Shown here: in pieces, positions 14,856-22,218 of the stretch | Position numbering within the stretch: position 1 is the stretch's first letter | Layout: each line of letters starts with the position of its first letter | DNA from: a virus | Direction: 5' to 3' (one strand) | Virus record (IMG/VR): IMGVR_UViG_3300025646_003943 | Location: 1 to 31,625 of that record | Length of the DNA: 31,625 nucleotides | Notes under the pieces: model-generated | Databases searched by the model: none | Told to the model about the DNA's origin: nothing | What the model saw: only the letters and a program-made list of their open reading frames with translations | Translations under genes and position numbers: made by a program

Positions 14856-15567
14856 TTAAATATCTTCGAACTTCTGGCCATGTGCCTAAATCGATATAGT
14901 CTTGTACTCTAATACCTTTACTATTGTATATTGGTGTTTCTTTAATCTCATCTAACATCACACGTTGTCTCAGCGTAGACTTTTCCATAAAGTTTATACA
15001 CTGGTCAAACGCTCTACGTCTATAGGCAAACGCACACCAGAATGCATTATACTTTTCTACATCCTGTTCTGGTTTGTCCTCATAACTTTTTATAATACCA
15101 TCTTCTACTACAAGTGCGCCTTTAGTTTTTAATAAGTCAACATCGGTCTCGTCTTTGTATAAGAATGTAAAGCCTGTTTCTGTAAGGCTAGACATCACAC
15201 ACTCGTATAAGTCAGCACCTGTGTCTAACTTCATAACAGTATCTGGCAATAATACTATATTGTGTTCACCAAACAAGTGTCTTGCGCTTTTAATAGCACC
15301 CGTGTACTCATGTTCATTTGGATTCTGAAACGTAAAACTAATGTCATATCTGTTGTTATACTTTGCAAGGTAGTCTACAATCTCAGACTTGCCTTCTCTA
15401 ATAACGACTACAAACTCTACGTCTTTTCTACCATAGTCTCTAAAAAAGTTAAAACTGTTATCTATTAGGCTTTTGTTAGGCCCTATGCTCATTACCTCTT
15501 TAGCATAGGGTAATTGTAGTCTTGTTGCTTTGCCGGCGGCAGGCAATATCACTGTAAGTTTACTCAT
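14836..15567 (-). CDS. Sugar-1-phosphate nucleotidyltransferase
   Basis: This is a 243-aa protein. LTVILPAAGKATRLQLPYAKEV (4-24) is the G-x-G-T-R-type nucleotide loop plus the Lys (K23) that binds the sugar phosphate in NTP_transferase enzymes, IVLLPDTVMKL supplies the metal Asp region, and IIKSYEDKPE is the conserved EKP-type motif. It should make an NDP-sugar from NTP and sugar-1-phosphate (glucose-1-phosphate thymidylyltransferase/uridylyltransferase class) to feed the glycosyltransferases. No left-handed helix acyl domain is present. Its ATG overlaps the previous stop by 4 nt. Confidence 0.8.
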   Translation of the reverse strand: MSKLTVILPAAGKATRLQLPYAKEVMSIGPNKSLIDNSFNFFRDYGRKDVEFVVVIREGKSEIVDYLAKYNNRYDISFTFQNPNEHEYTGAIKSARHLFGEHNIVLLPDTVMKLDTGADLYECVMSSLTETGFTFLYKDETDVDLLKTKGALVVEDGIIKSYEDKPEQDVEKYNAFWCAFAYRRRAFDQCINFMEKSTLRQRVMLDEIKETPIYNSKGIRVQDYIDLGTWPEVRRYLNEENCH

Positions 15568-16112
15568 TTATTGTATCCAAATGTTTCAAAATCTTGCTTG
15601 TAAAAATTATACACTATTTCTTTCTGAAAGTCATATAATTCTATCTTTTTATCTGTTTGTGCGGCTCCTGAAACTTTTTCCCGTATACCACTAAACCCAT
15701 TATCATTTAACCACGGCCAGATAGTTTTATCTTCTAGTTTAAAAAATTTCATATTTAATTTTGGCTCATACCAATCTACTTGTCTACGTAATATACCTGG
15801 ATCTGGAAATTCACTAAGTTTTCCTTTATGCAAGCAGTCTAGTATCTGATCTAGTGTCCACTGCAACCTGCCTACTTGTTCTTCAATTTGATGATGGTAC
15901 GCACTGACAAATCTAGTGTAAGGGTTGCGTACTTGTACTATAAAATTATCCAACTTATATCCACGTTCTAGTATTTTACTTGCTCTAGAATGTGTACCTG
16001 TTATTTCGCCGTGGTGGTTATGGTCAAACTTTTGACACTGTACAACCACACTTCTTCCGCCACACTTGGGAATGTGTACGAATCCTGTATTTGTTTTACT
16101 AAGCACCAACAT
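15564..16112 (-). CDS. Sulfotransferase-family protein
   Basis: This is a 182-aa protein. TGFVHIPKCGGRSV (9-22) is the PAPS 5'-phosphosulfate loop of carbohydrate sulfotransferases (HIPK.GG.S), and FIVQVRNPYTRFVSAYHHQ (57-75) is the 3'-phosphate-binding R-x(7)-S motif (R62, S70). It would move sulfate from PAPS to a sugar or other hydroxyl. It is short against eukaryotic relatives but normal for phage members. Substrate is unknown; the context suggests the island's glycan. It overlaps the gene upstream by 14 nt. Confidence 0.8.
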   Translation of the reverse strand: MLVLSKTNTGFVHIPKCGGRSVVVQCQKFDHNHHGEITGTHSRASKILERGYKLDNFIVQVRNPYTRFVSAYHHQIEEQVGRLQWTLDQILDCLHKGKLSEFPDPGILRRQVDWYEPKLNMKFFKLEDKTIWPWLNDNGFSGIREKVSGAAQTDKKIELYDFQKEIVYNFYKQDFETFGYNK

Positions 16113-16758
16113 AGTGATTAAGTACCTCTAACTTTTGTTCTGGTGTATAGTGTTGACTTGTGCCTGCTGTAATCCAACAAGTATAATCTTCTATATGCTG
16201 GTTTAAATGTTTAAACTGTTGCTCTGCTACTATAGGTTCCCAGGTTAAATTTTGTTCTTGCCAAGAGTTCATAGGATGATCGCTCTCTGGCGGCTTGCCT
16301 ATCATTTTTTCTGCTTGTTTAACGACCTTCAATGCACCATCGGGTGTGAAGACAGCGGCGCTTACACCGCCCTTGTATTTTCCCTGTCCTTGTTTATATT
16401 TCCAACGACTTATTCTGGCATGTTCCACACCCCAGTTATCTTTGTCTATAGTCATTGCTTTCTTAACTGCTAGGCAATTTATTTGTGTTTCTAATATGTT
16501 CTCACCGTACTCGTAGGGCAAATGTAACCAACGTAGTACATAAAAGTGATTAATAATAGGATTGTCGGGGAAACGTCTATCATGTGTAACGTCCTTTACT
16601 TCAACTCCTAGTTTGTGCGCATTTTGGAAGTCCTTAGGTGTACACCCATATAAAGCAATTATTTTCCTAGTATCAGGATAAAATTTATTTGCTTGTTTTT
16701 GCCATAAGTCGAAATACAAGTCAAAATACTTTTTATTAGCGGCACAATATAAGATCAT
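16099..16758 (-). CDS. Protein of unknown function, possibly glycosyltransferase-related
   Basis: This is a 219-aa protein. It begins MILYCAANKKYFDLYFDLW, and a strand-helix pattern follows (KIIALYGC). Such an opening is usual for GT-A-like proteins of phage sugar clusters, but I see no DxD motif (ENILETQINCLAV stands at about that place). Many Trp, His and Gln residues follow in the C-terminal half. The assignment to glycosylation is from context only: it overlaps a sulfotransferase and a capsule-type protein by 4-14 nt. Confidence 0.55.
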   Translation of the reverse strand: MILYCAANKKYFDLYFDLWQKQANKFYPDTRKIIALYGCTPKDFQNAHKLGVEVKDVTHDRRFPDNPIINHFYVLRWLHLPYEYGENILETQINCLAVKKAMTIDKDNWGVEHARISRWKYKQGQGKYKGGVSAAVFTPDGALKVVKQAEKMIGKPPESDHPMNSWQEQNLTWEPIVAEQQFKHLNQHIEDYTCWITAGTSQHYTPEQKLEVLNHYVGA

Positions 16759-17600
16759 AGTTTTTCTCTTTCAGCCTCAAGATACCTAAAGGCTTTGCCG
16801 CTTAACAACTCTTGAGTGTCGAATTGATGATTGCATAAGTTAAACAACCAAGGGAGTCTGTCAAACTCTTCAAATTTTTCAATGTTGGCTATGTTGTTAC
16901 TGATTGGATAAGCGGCGCACTGTTCGCTACAAATAACAGGAATACCCTCAATAGCGGCTTTAACAGCCACACTACTATGATATGCTACAACACAATGTGC
17001 ATCCGCTAAGTCTTCTTCTAAAGAACGTTGTGTTGGATCGTTGGGCGTTCTGCCTACTTCAACGCCTTTATCATTTAGTAATACTTCACCAGGTTTCGAC
17101 CTTATAACTATATCTCTTGTAGAGTATTCCTTTATTTTTGAAACAACCATATCGGTCCAGTTGTGACTTCCAAAAACATAACTAACAGGATCTGTTGGTG
17201 GCAGTATTAAAATTTTTTGTCCGTCTCGGCGCCAAGGTTTAAGCTCAAAGTTCCTATCAAATAACTTATTAAATTTTGTACTATCTGTATCTGTAATCTT
17301 ATTACAGTTAAATCCATCCGCTGTTACACGCATCCACTCGTTGTGTTTATCATAGCCTGCCTTGAAGTAAGCATGGTCCATGTAGTAGTATTTGTGATCG
17401 CCTTGATTTAAGTAACGTAATAAGTCACCACCGCCACGTAAGATACCAGCAGTAACAGTTCTTTTAGTTCCTGTAGGTAATCTTTTATTAATTAACCACC
17501 AGTCAATGGGCAGTTCTCTACCTTGAGCACCTTTGTTAAAATTATGGACAATACGTTCCTGTGTATTTTTCTTTTTAGCTGGTAAAAACGATACGATCAT
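16755..17600 (-). CDS. Capsule-biosynthesis-type GT-B-like protein (paralogue 1)
   Basis: This is a 281-aa protein. ILILPPTDPVSYVFG and DIVIRSKPGE belong to a donor-domain Rossmann fold, and CVVAYHSSVAVKAAIEGIPVICSE followed by AAYPISNNI is the pattern seen in capsule polysaccharide (KpsC/KpsS-like) and CDP-glycerol-type transferases (S.....A...G.P). The same blocks recur in the next gene (17575-18384) and in the plus-strand gene at 19874, so three diverged copies are present. Role: transfer or processing of sugars in a surface polymer, by family likeness. It overlaps its neighbours by 4 and 26 nt. Confidence 0.65.
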   Translation of the reverse strand: MIVSFLPAKKKNTQERIVHNFNKGAQGRELPIDWWLINKRLPTGTKRTVTAGILRGGGDLLRYLNQGDHKYYYMDHAYFKAGYDKHNEWMRVTADGFNCNKITDTDSTKFNKLFDRNFELKPWRRDGQKILILPPTDPVSYVFGSHNWTDMVVSKIKEYSTRDIVIRSKPGEVLLNDKGVEVGRTPNDPTQRSLEEDLADAHCVVAYHSSVAVKAAIEGIPVICSEQCAAYPISNNIANIEKFEEFDRLPWLFNLCNHQFDTQELLSGKAFRYLEAEREKL

Positions 17601-18384
17601 TGATTTTATCTATGCCTTGTTGTAATTCTTTTTCTGTAAATTGAAAATAACTTAGTGTATTTAACCATTGAGTACGGTCAGGTTTGACGGGTGTTTCTAT
17701 CTTACTAAGGTCCGTTTGTGCAATAGGATACGCTGGACCTTGTTTATGACTGAACACTGGTATGCCTAAGCATGCGGCTTCCACTGCTGACATACTAACA
17801 GATGTTACAACTGCATGTGCATTACGAGCTTCATCTGCAAACGGTATAAGGGCGGCTGCTGGACCACTTGTGCCCTTACCTCTAGGTTTATGCCTTACTC
17901 GTATAGGCCTATCTGTAAACTTACGTAAAGTTTGTAGTGTACGTTCTAACCAACCAGTCTCTCCAATAAACCGCTCCATAGTAGGACTACTAGGACACAC
18001 CAAAATGTGATCACCACGAGTTTGCCAATCATGTACTTCTACTCCTAGTCGTTTAAATCTGTCATCGGTATAATCACCTACCCAATTACAATGTGTTGCG
18101 TTGGGAATAACACGCCAATAAAAATCCATATTGGGATCTAGTGCTTCTTTTAATCCGTTCCAGCGACCCCAATAAGGCATGTCTGTAAAGTACCAACGTA
18201 CTCCACGTTCTTGATGTTCTTTTACTAACTGAAAGTTCTTGCCTACAAAGCCCCAAAAGAAACTGGGACCTGTTCCGTCCCATGTATAGTCCAGTATTTT
18301 TCTAAAACCGTGACAGTCATGTAAAGGATTCATTACTCGGTAGGCTTTGCTGTCTACCTTGTGTCCCGGACAATACAAGTTCAC
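17575..18384 (-). CDS. Capsule-biosynthesis-type GT-B-like protein (paralogue 2)
   Basis: This is a 269-aa protein starting at GTG 18384, which overlaps the TGA of the carbamoyltransferase gene (GTGA). ILVCPSSPTMERFIG, PIRVRHKPRGKG and AVVTSVSMSAVEAACLGIPV then GPAYPIAQTDLS align block by block with the neighbour at 16755 and with the plus-strand gene at 19874. A Trp/Tyr-rich N-terminal domain (FFWGFVGKNFQLV) differs between copies and may bind different acceptors. Likely a glycan-building enzyme. Confidence 0.65.
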   Translation of the reverse strand: MNLYCPGHKVDSKAYRVMNPLHDCHGFRKILDYTWDGTGPSFFWGFVGKNFQLVKEHQERGVRWYFTDMPYWGRWNGLKEALDPNMDFYWRVIPNATHCNWVGDYTDDRFKRLGVEVHDWQTRGDHILVCPSSPTMERFIGETGWLERTLQTLRKFTDRPIRVRHKPRGKGTSGPAAALIPFADEARNAHAVVTSVSMSAVEAACLGIPVFSHKQGPAYPIAQTDLSKIETPVKPDRTQWLNTLSYFQFTEKELQQGIDKINDRIVFTS

Positions 18385-19859
18385 GAGAAAACCTTAACCC
18401 CATACTTTGCTTCAAATCTATCTGCATCAGAACGATCGTCTACCATGGGCTCACCTCTGATGTTTAAACTTGTGTTTAACAACATAGGGCATCCTGTTTC
18501 TGCGTACCATGCTTCTAATAACTTTCTAAAGCCTGGGCTATCGTTTTTGCTAACTGTTTGTACACGACTTGTTCCGTCTACGTGTACAATAGCAGGAAAT
18601 TCATCAGGTCGTCGGCAAGTAGCAACTACTTGCATGTAAGGACTGTCTTGCCACTTTACAGGCATGTCAAAGTAATCATGTACATGTTCAGCAAGTATGG
18701 CAGGAGCGAATGGTCTGAATAGTTGTCGTCTTTTAATTTTATTAACTTCATCTTTTATTTCTATACCGCGAGGATCTGCTAACAAACTGCGATGTCCTAA
18801 TGCTCTGGGACCGAATTCCGCTCTGCCACTTGCTACACCTGCTATCTTATTTTTCTTAAGATAATTTACAAGTCTTTTTACTGGGTACGCACCTGGTATG
18901 TCAGTACCTAAATAGGGGTGTTTCCAATCTAATTTTGTTCCTTGTGCTATTGCCGCCGCACCCAAACTACTTCCAGCATCGCCTGGGTTAGGCATTATCC
19001 AAATGTTATCAAAGTACTTGCCTATATTTCTATTTGCCACACAGTTAAGTGCTACCCCGCCCATAAACACAACGTTTATCTCTTCTGTTAGTTCTTTAGC
19101 ACGTTTAAAAACATTAGATAACAGTTCTTCTGTTAGTACTTGTATACCTGCGGCGATATCAGTGTCTTTAGAGTCTTTTAGGTAATCGTTTTCTATGCCC
19201 AGATGCATATTTTTAGTAAATTTTAACTCCCAAGGATCTAAAATAAGGTCACTCTTAATAGTGCTACTAAGTTTGCCATCACCAAATGCGCTCATGCCCA
19301 TTAGGATATATTCTTCATCTAGTGGCTTTAGACCTACACGTTGTGTAAACGCAGAGTACATTAGACCAATACTATGTGGGTAAGTGTTTGACCAAAGTTT
19401 TGTATAAATTATTTCATCTTCTTCGGGTTCAACGGATGCATGCCAAATACTCATAGTGTCCCACTCACCTATAGCATCTACCACAACAACTGCGGCACTT
19501 TGAAACGGACTAGTTGCAAAACCAGCGGCGGCATGTGCTTCGTGATGATCAGCATAGAATATAGGACAACTAAGCCCTGTAACCTGTCTAATTTGTTTCT
19601 TAACACTTGGAATAAATCTTAATGCGTCCGACCATTGACCAGCAAAAGCCTGACGTAACTTTTTATTCCAGGGATTCTCATAATACATGATACAACTAGG
19701 TTCTCCGTATTTGAGAGCTTCTTGTATTATTGAAGTATTAAGGTTTTCGTCGTGTTTTACTTTACTATATCGCTCTGCGTGGGCGGCAAATAAAATTTTA
19801 TTATCATTGAGTAGTGTTACGCCTGCATCATGAAAACCGTAACTGAGTCCGAGTATCAT
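18381..19859 (-). CDS. Carbamoyltransferase (NodU/CmcH/TobZ family)
   Basis: This is a 492-aa protein. The N-terminal Kae1-like domain shows GLSYGFHDAGVTLL (4-17), YADHHEAHAAAGF (102-114, metal His pair), VVVVDAIGEWDT and FMGGVALNCVANRN. The C-terminal YrdC-like/carbamoyl domain shows GRAEFGPRALGHRS and PMLLNTSLNIRGEPMV. Such enzymes use carbamoyl phosphate and ATP to O-carbamoylate a sugar or antibiotic hydroxyl. The protein is somewhat shorter than NodU or TobZ (about 570), ending about 20 residues after the NTS.N.RGEP motif. It opens the main minus-strand run of the island, with a perfect TATAAATA 62 nt upstream. Confidence 0.88.
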   Translation of the reverse strand: MILGLSYGFHDAGVTLLNDNKILFAAHAERYSKVKHDENLNTSIIQEALKYGEPSCIMYYENPWNKKLRQAFAGQWSDALRFIPSVKKQIRQVTGLSCPIFYADHHEAHAAAGFATSPFQSAAVVVVDAIGEWDTMSIWHASVEPEEDEIIYTKLWSNTYPHSIGLMYSAFTQRVGLKPLDEEYILMGMSAFGDGKLSSTIKSDLILDPWELKFTKNMHLGIENDYLKDSKDTDIAAGIQVLTEELLSNVFKRAKELTEEINVVFMGGVALNCVANRNIGKYFDNIWIMPNPGDAGSSLGAAAIAQGTKLDWKHPYLGTDIPGAYPVKRLVNYLKKNKIAGVASGRAEFGPRALGHRSLLADPRGIEIKDEVNKIKRRQLFRPFAPAILAEHVHDYFDMPVKWQDSPYMQVVATCRRPDEFPAIVHVDGTSRVQTVSKNDSPGFRKLLEAWYAETGCPMLLNTSLNIRGEPMVDDRSDADRFEAKYGVKVFS

Positions 19860-19873
19860 ATTAAATAGTGTTT

Positions 19874-20740
19874 ATGAAAATTAGCTTTTGGCCTAATGCT
19901 GTTGCACTTAACGGCAAAGATATTTATAAGGCTTTCGAGGACCATGTTTCAATCTTTGACAATGTAGTTCATGAAGATATGACAGCAGATGTGGCTTGTA
20001 TCTGGAGCGTACTCTGGCGTGGTAGAATGCAGGCTAATCAAGCAGTTTATAACCATTACCGTAGCCAAGGTAAACCTGTTATTATTATGGAAGTAGGGGT
20101 ACTTAAACGTAACCATAGTTTTAGAATAGCAGTTAACCATATTAACAATACTGGGTATTACGGTCACACTGATCATCCTATTATACTTGGAAGAAATGAA
20201 CGTTTTGACTTTGAAGTTAAGGACTACAGCCAATCAGGAAACAATATTGTTATATGCTGTCAAAACGAATCCAGTGAGCTGTGGCATAACATGCCTAACA
20301 CTGAGCAATGGCTTGATACTGTTATACCTAAATTACAACTATATTACCCTAGGAAAAAAGTAATAGTAAGGCCTCATCCGCGTTATCCTTTGTCAGAAAA
20401 CATTTACAACAAATATAAGGTAGAGAAGCCTTTGCGGAGAGGAGATGCAGACGACACTGATTTTGTTGAAATACTGAAAGATGCTTTCTGTGTAGTAAGT
20501 CCAACAGGCGGCGCCGCAATAGAAGCAATTATAAGTGGAGTTCCCGTAATTACAAGTCCTGAAAGTCTTGCTAGTCCGGTTGCAAGAACAGACTATCAAG
20601 TAATGGTTCCTGATTTAGGATTGCGTAAAACCTGGATAAAACAAATTAGAAATACAGAATGGTTTATAGATGAGGTCGTTGCAGGAGAACCATATCGTAG
20701 ACTTAGGCCGTATTTGCTAAGTCGAATAAATGCCCACTGA
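19874..20740 (+). CDS. Capsule-biosynthesis-type GT-B-like protein (paralogue 3, plus strand)
   Basis: This is a 288-aa protein from ATG 19874 (a GTG two codons earlier is possible; neither has a clear ribosome binding site). NIVICCQNESSELWH, KKVIVRPHPRYP and CVVSPTGGAAIEAIISGVPV then ASPVARTD match the two paralogues at 16755 and 17575. The gene is divergent from the carbamoyltransferase (14 nt between start codons) and convergent with the methyltransferase gene (38-nt overlap at the ends). Having one copy on the opposite strand suggests an inversion or separate acquisition. It is possibly transcribed from a weak promoter inside the neighbouring gene; none was identified. Confidence 0.65.
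   Translation: MKISFWPNAVALNGKDIYKAFEDHVSIFDNVVHEDMTADVACIWSVLWRGRMQANQAVYNHYRSQGKPVIIMEVGVLKRNHSFRIAVNHINNTGYYGHTDHPIILGRNERFDFEVKDYSQSGNNIVICCQNESSELWHNMPNTEQWLDTVIPKLQLYYPRKKVIVRPHPRYPLSENIYNKYKVEKPLRRGDADDTDFVEILKDAFCVVSPTGGAAIEAIISGVPVITSPESLASPVARTDYQVMVPDLGLRKTWIKQIRNTEWFIDEVVAGEPYRRLRPYLLSRINAH
19921..19928 (-). promoter_or_regulatory. Perfect late-type promoter TATAAATA inside an opposing gene
   Basis: The minus strand reads CTTATAAATATC. It is the only exact TATAAATA that I noticed just upstream of a gene start, 62 nt before the carbamoyltransferase ATG at 19859, and it lies within the first codons of the plus-strand gene. It would make the minus-strand island a late transcription unit. 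An 8-mer like this also arises by chance a few times in an AT-rich window of this size, so position is the main support. Confidence 0.5.
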
Positions 20741-21458
20741 TCCAACGTAGTAGTAAATGTGGTTGGTTTGTAACATGATTTACTCTGTCAATACTTTCAT
20801 CAAAACTTTGAGGTAATAGTTTTTTATCACGAAGGTCGTGCCAGGTAGTTGTTAAAGGATCCATAGGCTTTACCTTACTTTTATATACAACTGCATGCAA
20901 CCAAGGATCATTTTGACCTTTATAATACAAGCCATCCTTACAGTCGAATCCTGCACATGCTAACATAAAAACAAGATTTATAATATTAAAACTATGTAAC
21001 TGTCCTGGAAACTGATTGATGTGTATTCTATTATATTCTATATTGTGTGTTTGTGGAAGAATAACACACAACATACCTCCCGGATTCATTTGCTCATTCC
21101 AGACTCTAAGTGTTTCGTAGGGATTTAAACAATACCCTAAACTGTCATGACTCCATATTAAATCTACTTTTACTGGCAGGAAAGGTGCTTTTGTAAAGTC
21201 GTTTTTAACAACTGTTAAGTTTTTAGGTACCACATAATTTAACTTTGGAGCAAGGTCAACCGCAAAACATTTATAGTTGTGTGGCTCTGGTACTTCTTCT
21301 CTGTTATGACATTGTGCCCACCACTTAATGTCTAATCCTGCACCACAACCAACATCTGCGACGCTACGTATAGAATCCATTAGGTCATCGTGTTGGTAAA
21401 GTTCATTAAGTGTGAATAAACTCTGTTCGTGACTTTCTTCTGGTGTTAGTTGTCTCAT
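20703..21458 (-). CDS. Class I SAM-dependent methyltransferase
   Basis: This 251-aa protein starts at ATG 21458 (MRQLTPEESHEQSLF), which overlaps the uvsY stop (ATGA); longer upstream starts would run inside uvsY. SVADVGCGAGLDIKWW (32-47) is SAM motif I, CFAVDLAPKLNY supplies the acidic motif II residue, and VDLIWSHDSLGYCLNP with PGGMLCVILPQ are motifs IV-V. Substrate is unknown: a sugar, lipid or small molecule fits the island, and nucleic acid is not excluded given uvsY next to it. Confidence 0.8.
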   Translation of the reverse strand: MRQLTPEESHEQSLFTLNELYQHDDLMDSIRSVADVGCGAGLDIKWWAQCHNREEVPEPHNYKCFAVDLAPKLNYVVPKNLTVVKNDFTKAPFLPVKVDLIWSHDSLGYCLNPYETLRVWNEQMNPGGMLCVILPQTHNIEYNRIHINQFPGQLHSFNIINLVFMLACAGFDCKDGLYYKGQNDPWLHAVVYKSKVKPMDPLTTTWHDLRDKKLLPQSFDESIDRVNHVTNQPHLLLRWISGHLFDLANTA

Positions 21459-21907
21459 ACTGTTACATCTTCCATACCTGCTGTTCGCAGTCTTGTAATG
21501 TGACCTAGTTGCCATTGTTTGGCTTCTAAACCTTTCATAATACCTAGCCAACGATTACGTAGTAGCGCAACTTCATTTATTAGTGTTTCAAAGTCTACTA
21601 CTTCGTCCTCACCATCAACATACTTCTCAGCATCTCTGCTGGTCAACGCACGTTGATAACCTTCTAGATATTTCTTGAACCACTTACGTCTTATACGTCG
21701 TAGTTCGATATTCATAAAATTTAATACTGCTTCTATTTCTTGCAGTTGGTTAAATCTGTGTTCAGTAATACCCGGTAAGTTAGTAAGAGACTTTTCTACA
21801 TTTCCCCATATCTTAACTTCCTGCTTGGCACCGTCTAACTCGTTATTGTAATGCGCAATAAAGTCAGGCAAAAAAGCCAAGTCCTGTACTACTTTATTAT
21901 ACCACAT
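21455..21907 (-). CDS. uvsY: UvsY recombination mediator
   Basis: This is a 150-aa protein (T4 UvsY is 137). MWYNKVVQDLAFLPDFIAHY, EHRFNQLQEIEAVL, RRKWFKKYLEGYQRAL and DFETLINEVALLRNRWLGIMK are recognisable from UvsY of T4-like cyanophages. It helps UvsX displace gp32 and load on ssDNA in recombination-dependent replication. Its start shares one base with the stop of the 80-aa gene (TAATG). Both are driven by a near-consensus sigma70 promoter at 22190-22218. In this phage it is separated from uvsX by two radical SAM genes and the 80-aa gene. Confidence 0.92.
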   Translation of the reverse strand: MWYNKVVQDLAFLPDFIAHYNNELDGAKQEVKIWGNVEKSLTNLPGITEHRFNQLQEIEAVLNFMNIELRRIRRKWFKKYLEGYQRALTSRDAEKYVDGEDEVVDFETLINEVALLRNRWLGIMKGLEAKQWQLGHITRLRTAGMEDVTV

Positions 21908-22149
21908 TATTCTTCGAAATCGATCTCGTCTATGTCATCATCACCATCAAAATCATCATCTAGATAATCTTGTGATGCTCTTTTTAAATATGAGTCGACA
22001 GCACAAAATTTTGCGAATTCTGCATCTGCTATTCCCATATCAACAAGATTTCCAACCAACTGGTCTGCGGCTGCCTGTCTATCTTTACTTGACACATACT
22101 CTTTCATAATTAAGTATGTTTCAGTTAATACGTCTAAATCAATTGACAT
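21907..22149 (-). CDS. Small acidic protein upstream of uvsY
   Basis: This is an 80-aa protein. An N-terminal helical part (LDVLTETYLIMKEYVSSKDR, then QAAADQLVGNLVDMGI) is followed by a very acidic tail (about 62-80, DYLDDDFDGDDDIDEIDFEE). A similar small gene sits directly upstream of uvsY in T4-like cyanophages, as I recall. The acidic tail suggests DNA mimicry or binding to a DNA-binding protein such as UvsY or gp32; this is inference. The ribosome binding site GGAG lies 7 nt before the ATG. It is the first gene after the promoter at 22190-22218. Confidence 0.8.
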   Translation of the reverse strand: MSIDLDVLTETYLIMKEYVSSKDRQAAADQLVGNLVDMGIADAEFAKFCAVDSYLKRASQDYLDDDFDGDDDIDEIDFEE

Positions 22150-22189
22150 TTAGTTTCTCCACTAAGTTCGTACACTACTTATATATTCT

Positions 22190-22218
22190 ACTATACTATG
22201 CTAATTTGTCACTGTCAA
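22190..22218 (-). promoter_or_regulatory. Near-consensus sigma70-type promoter (TTGACA-17-TATAGT) for uvsY
   Basis: On the minus strand TTGACA (22218-22213), exactly 17 nt, then TATAGT (22195-22190). The -35 overlaps the last codons of the radical SAM gene at 22201. The predicted start lies about 35 nt before the ATG at 22149. This would be an early, host-polymerase promoter for the 80-aa gene, uvsY and the methyltransferase. Confidence 0.75.

Noticed and set aside
10987-20740. Idea that the island makes a DNA base hypermodification
   Set aside because: A carbamoyltransferase, methyltransferases and a phosphorylase could fit, but there is no hydroxymethylase, dNMP kinase or DNA glucosyltransferase motif, while many glycan-type transferases are present; surface glycan is the simpler reading.
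21459-21551. Longer N-terminus for the methyltransferase next to uvsY
   Set aside because: It would run 93 nt within the well-recognised uvsY C-terminus; the ATGA overlap at 21458 is the typical coupled start.
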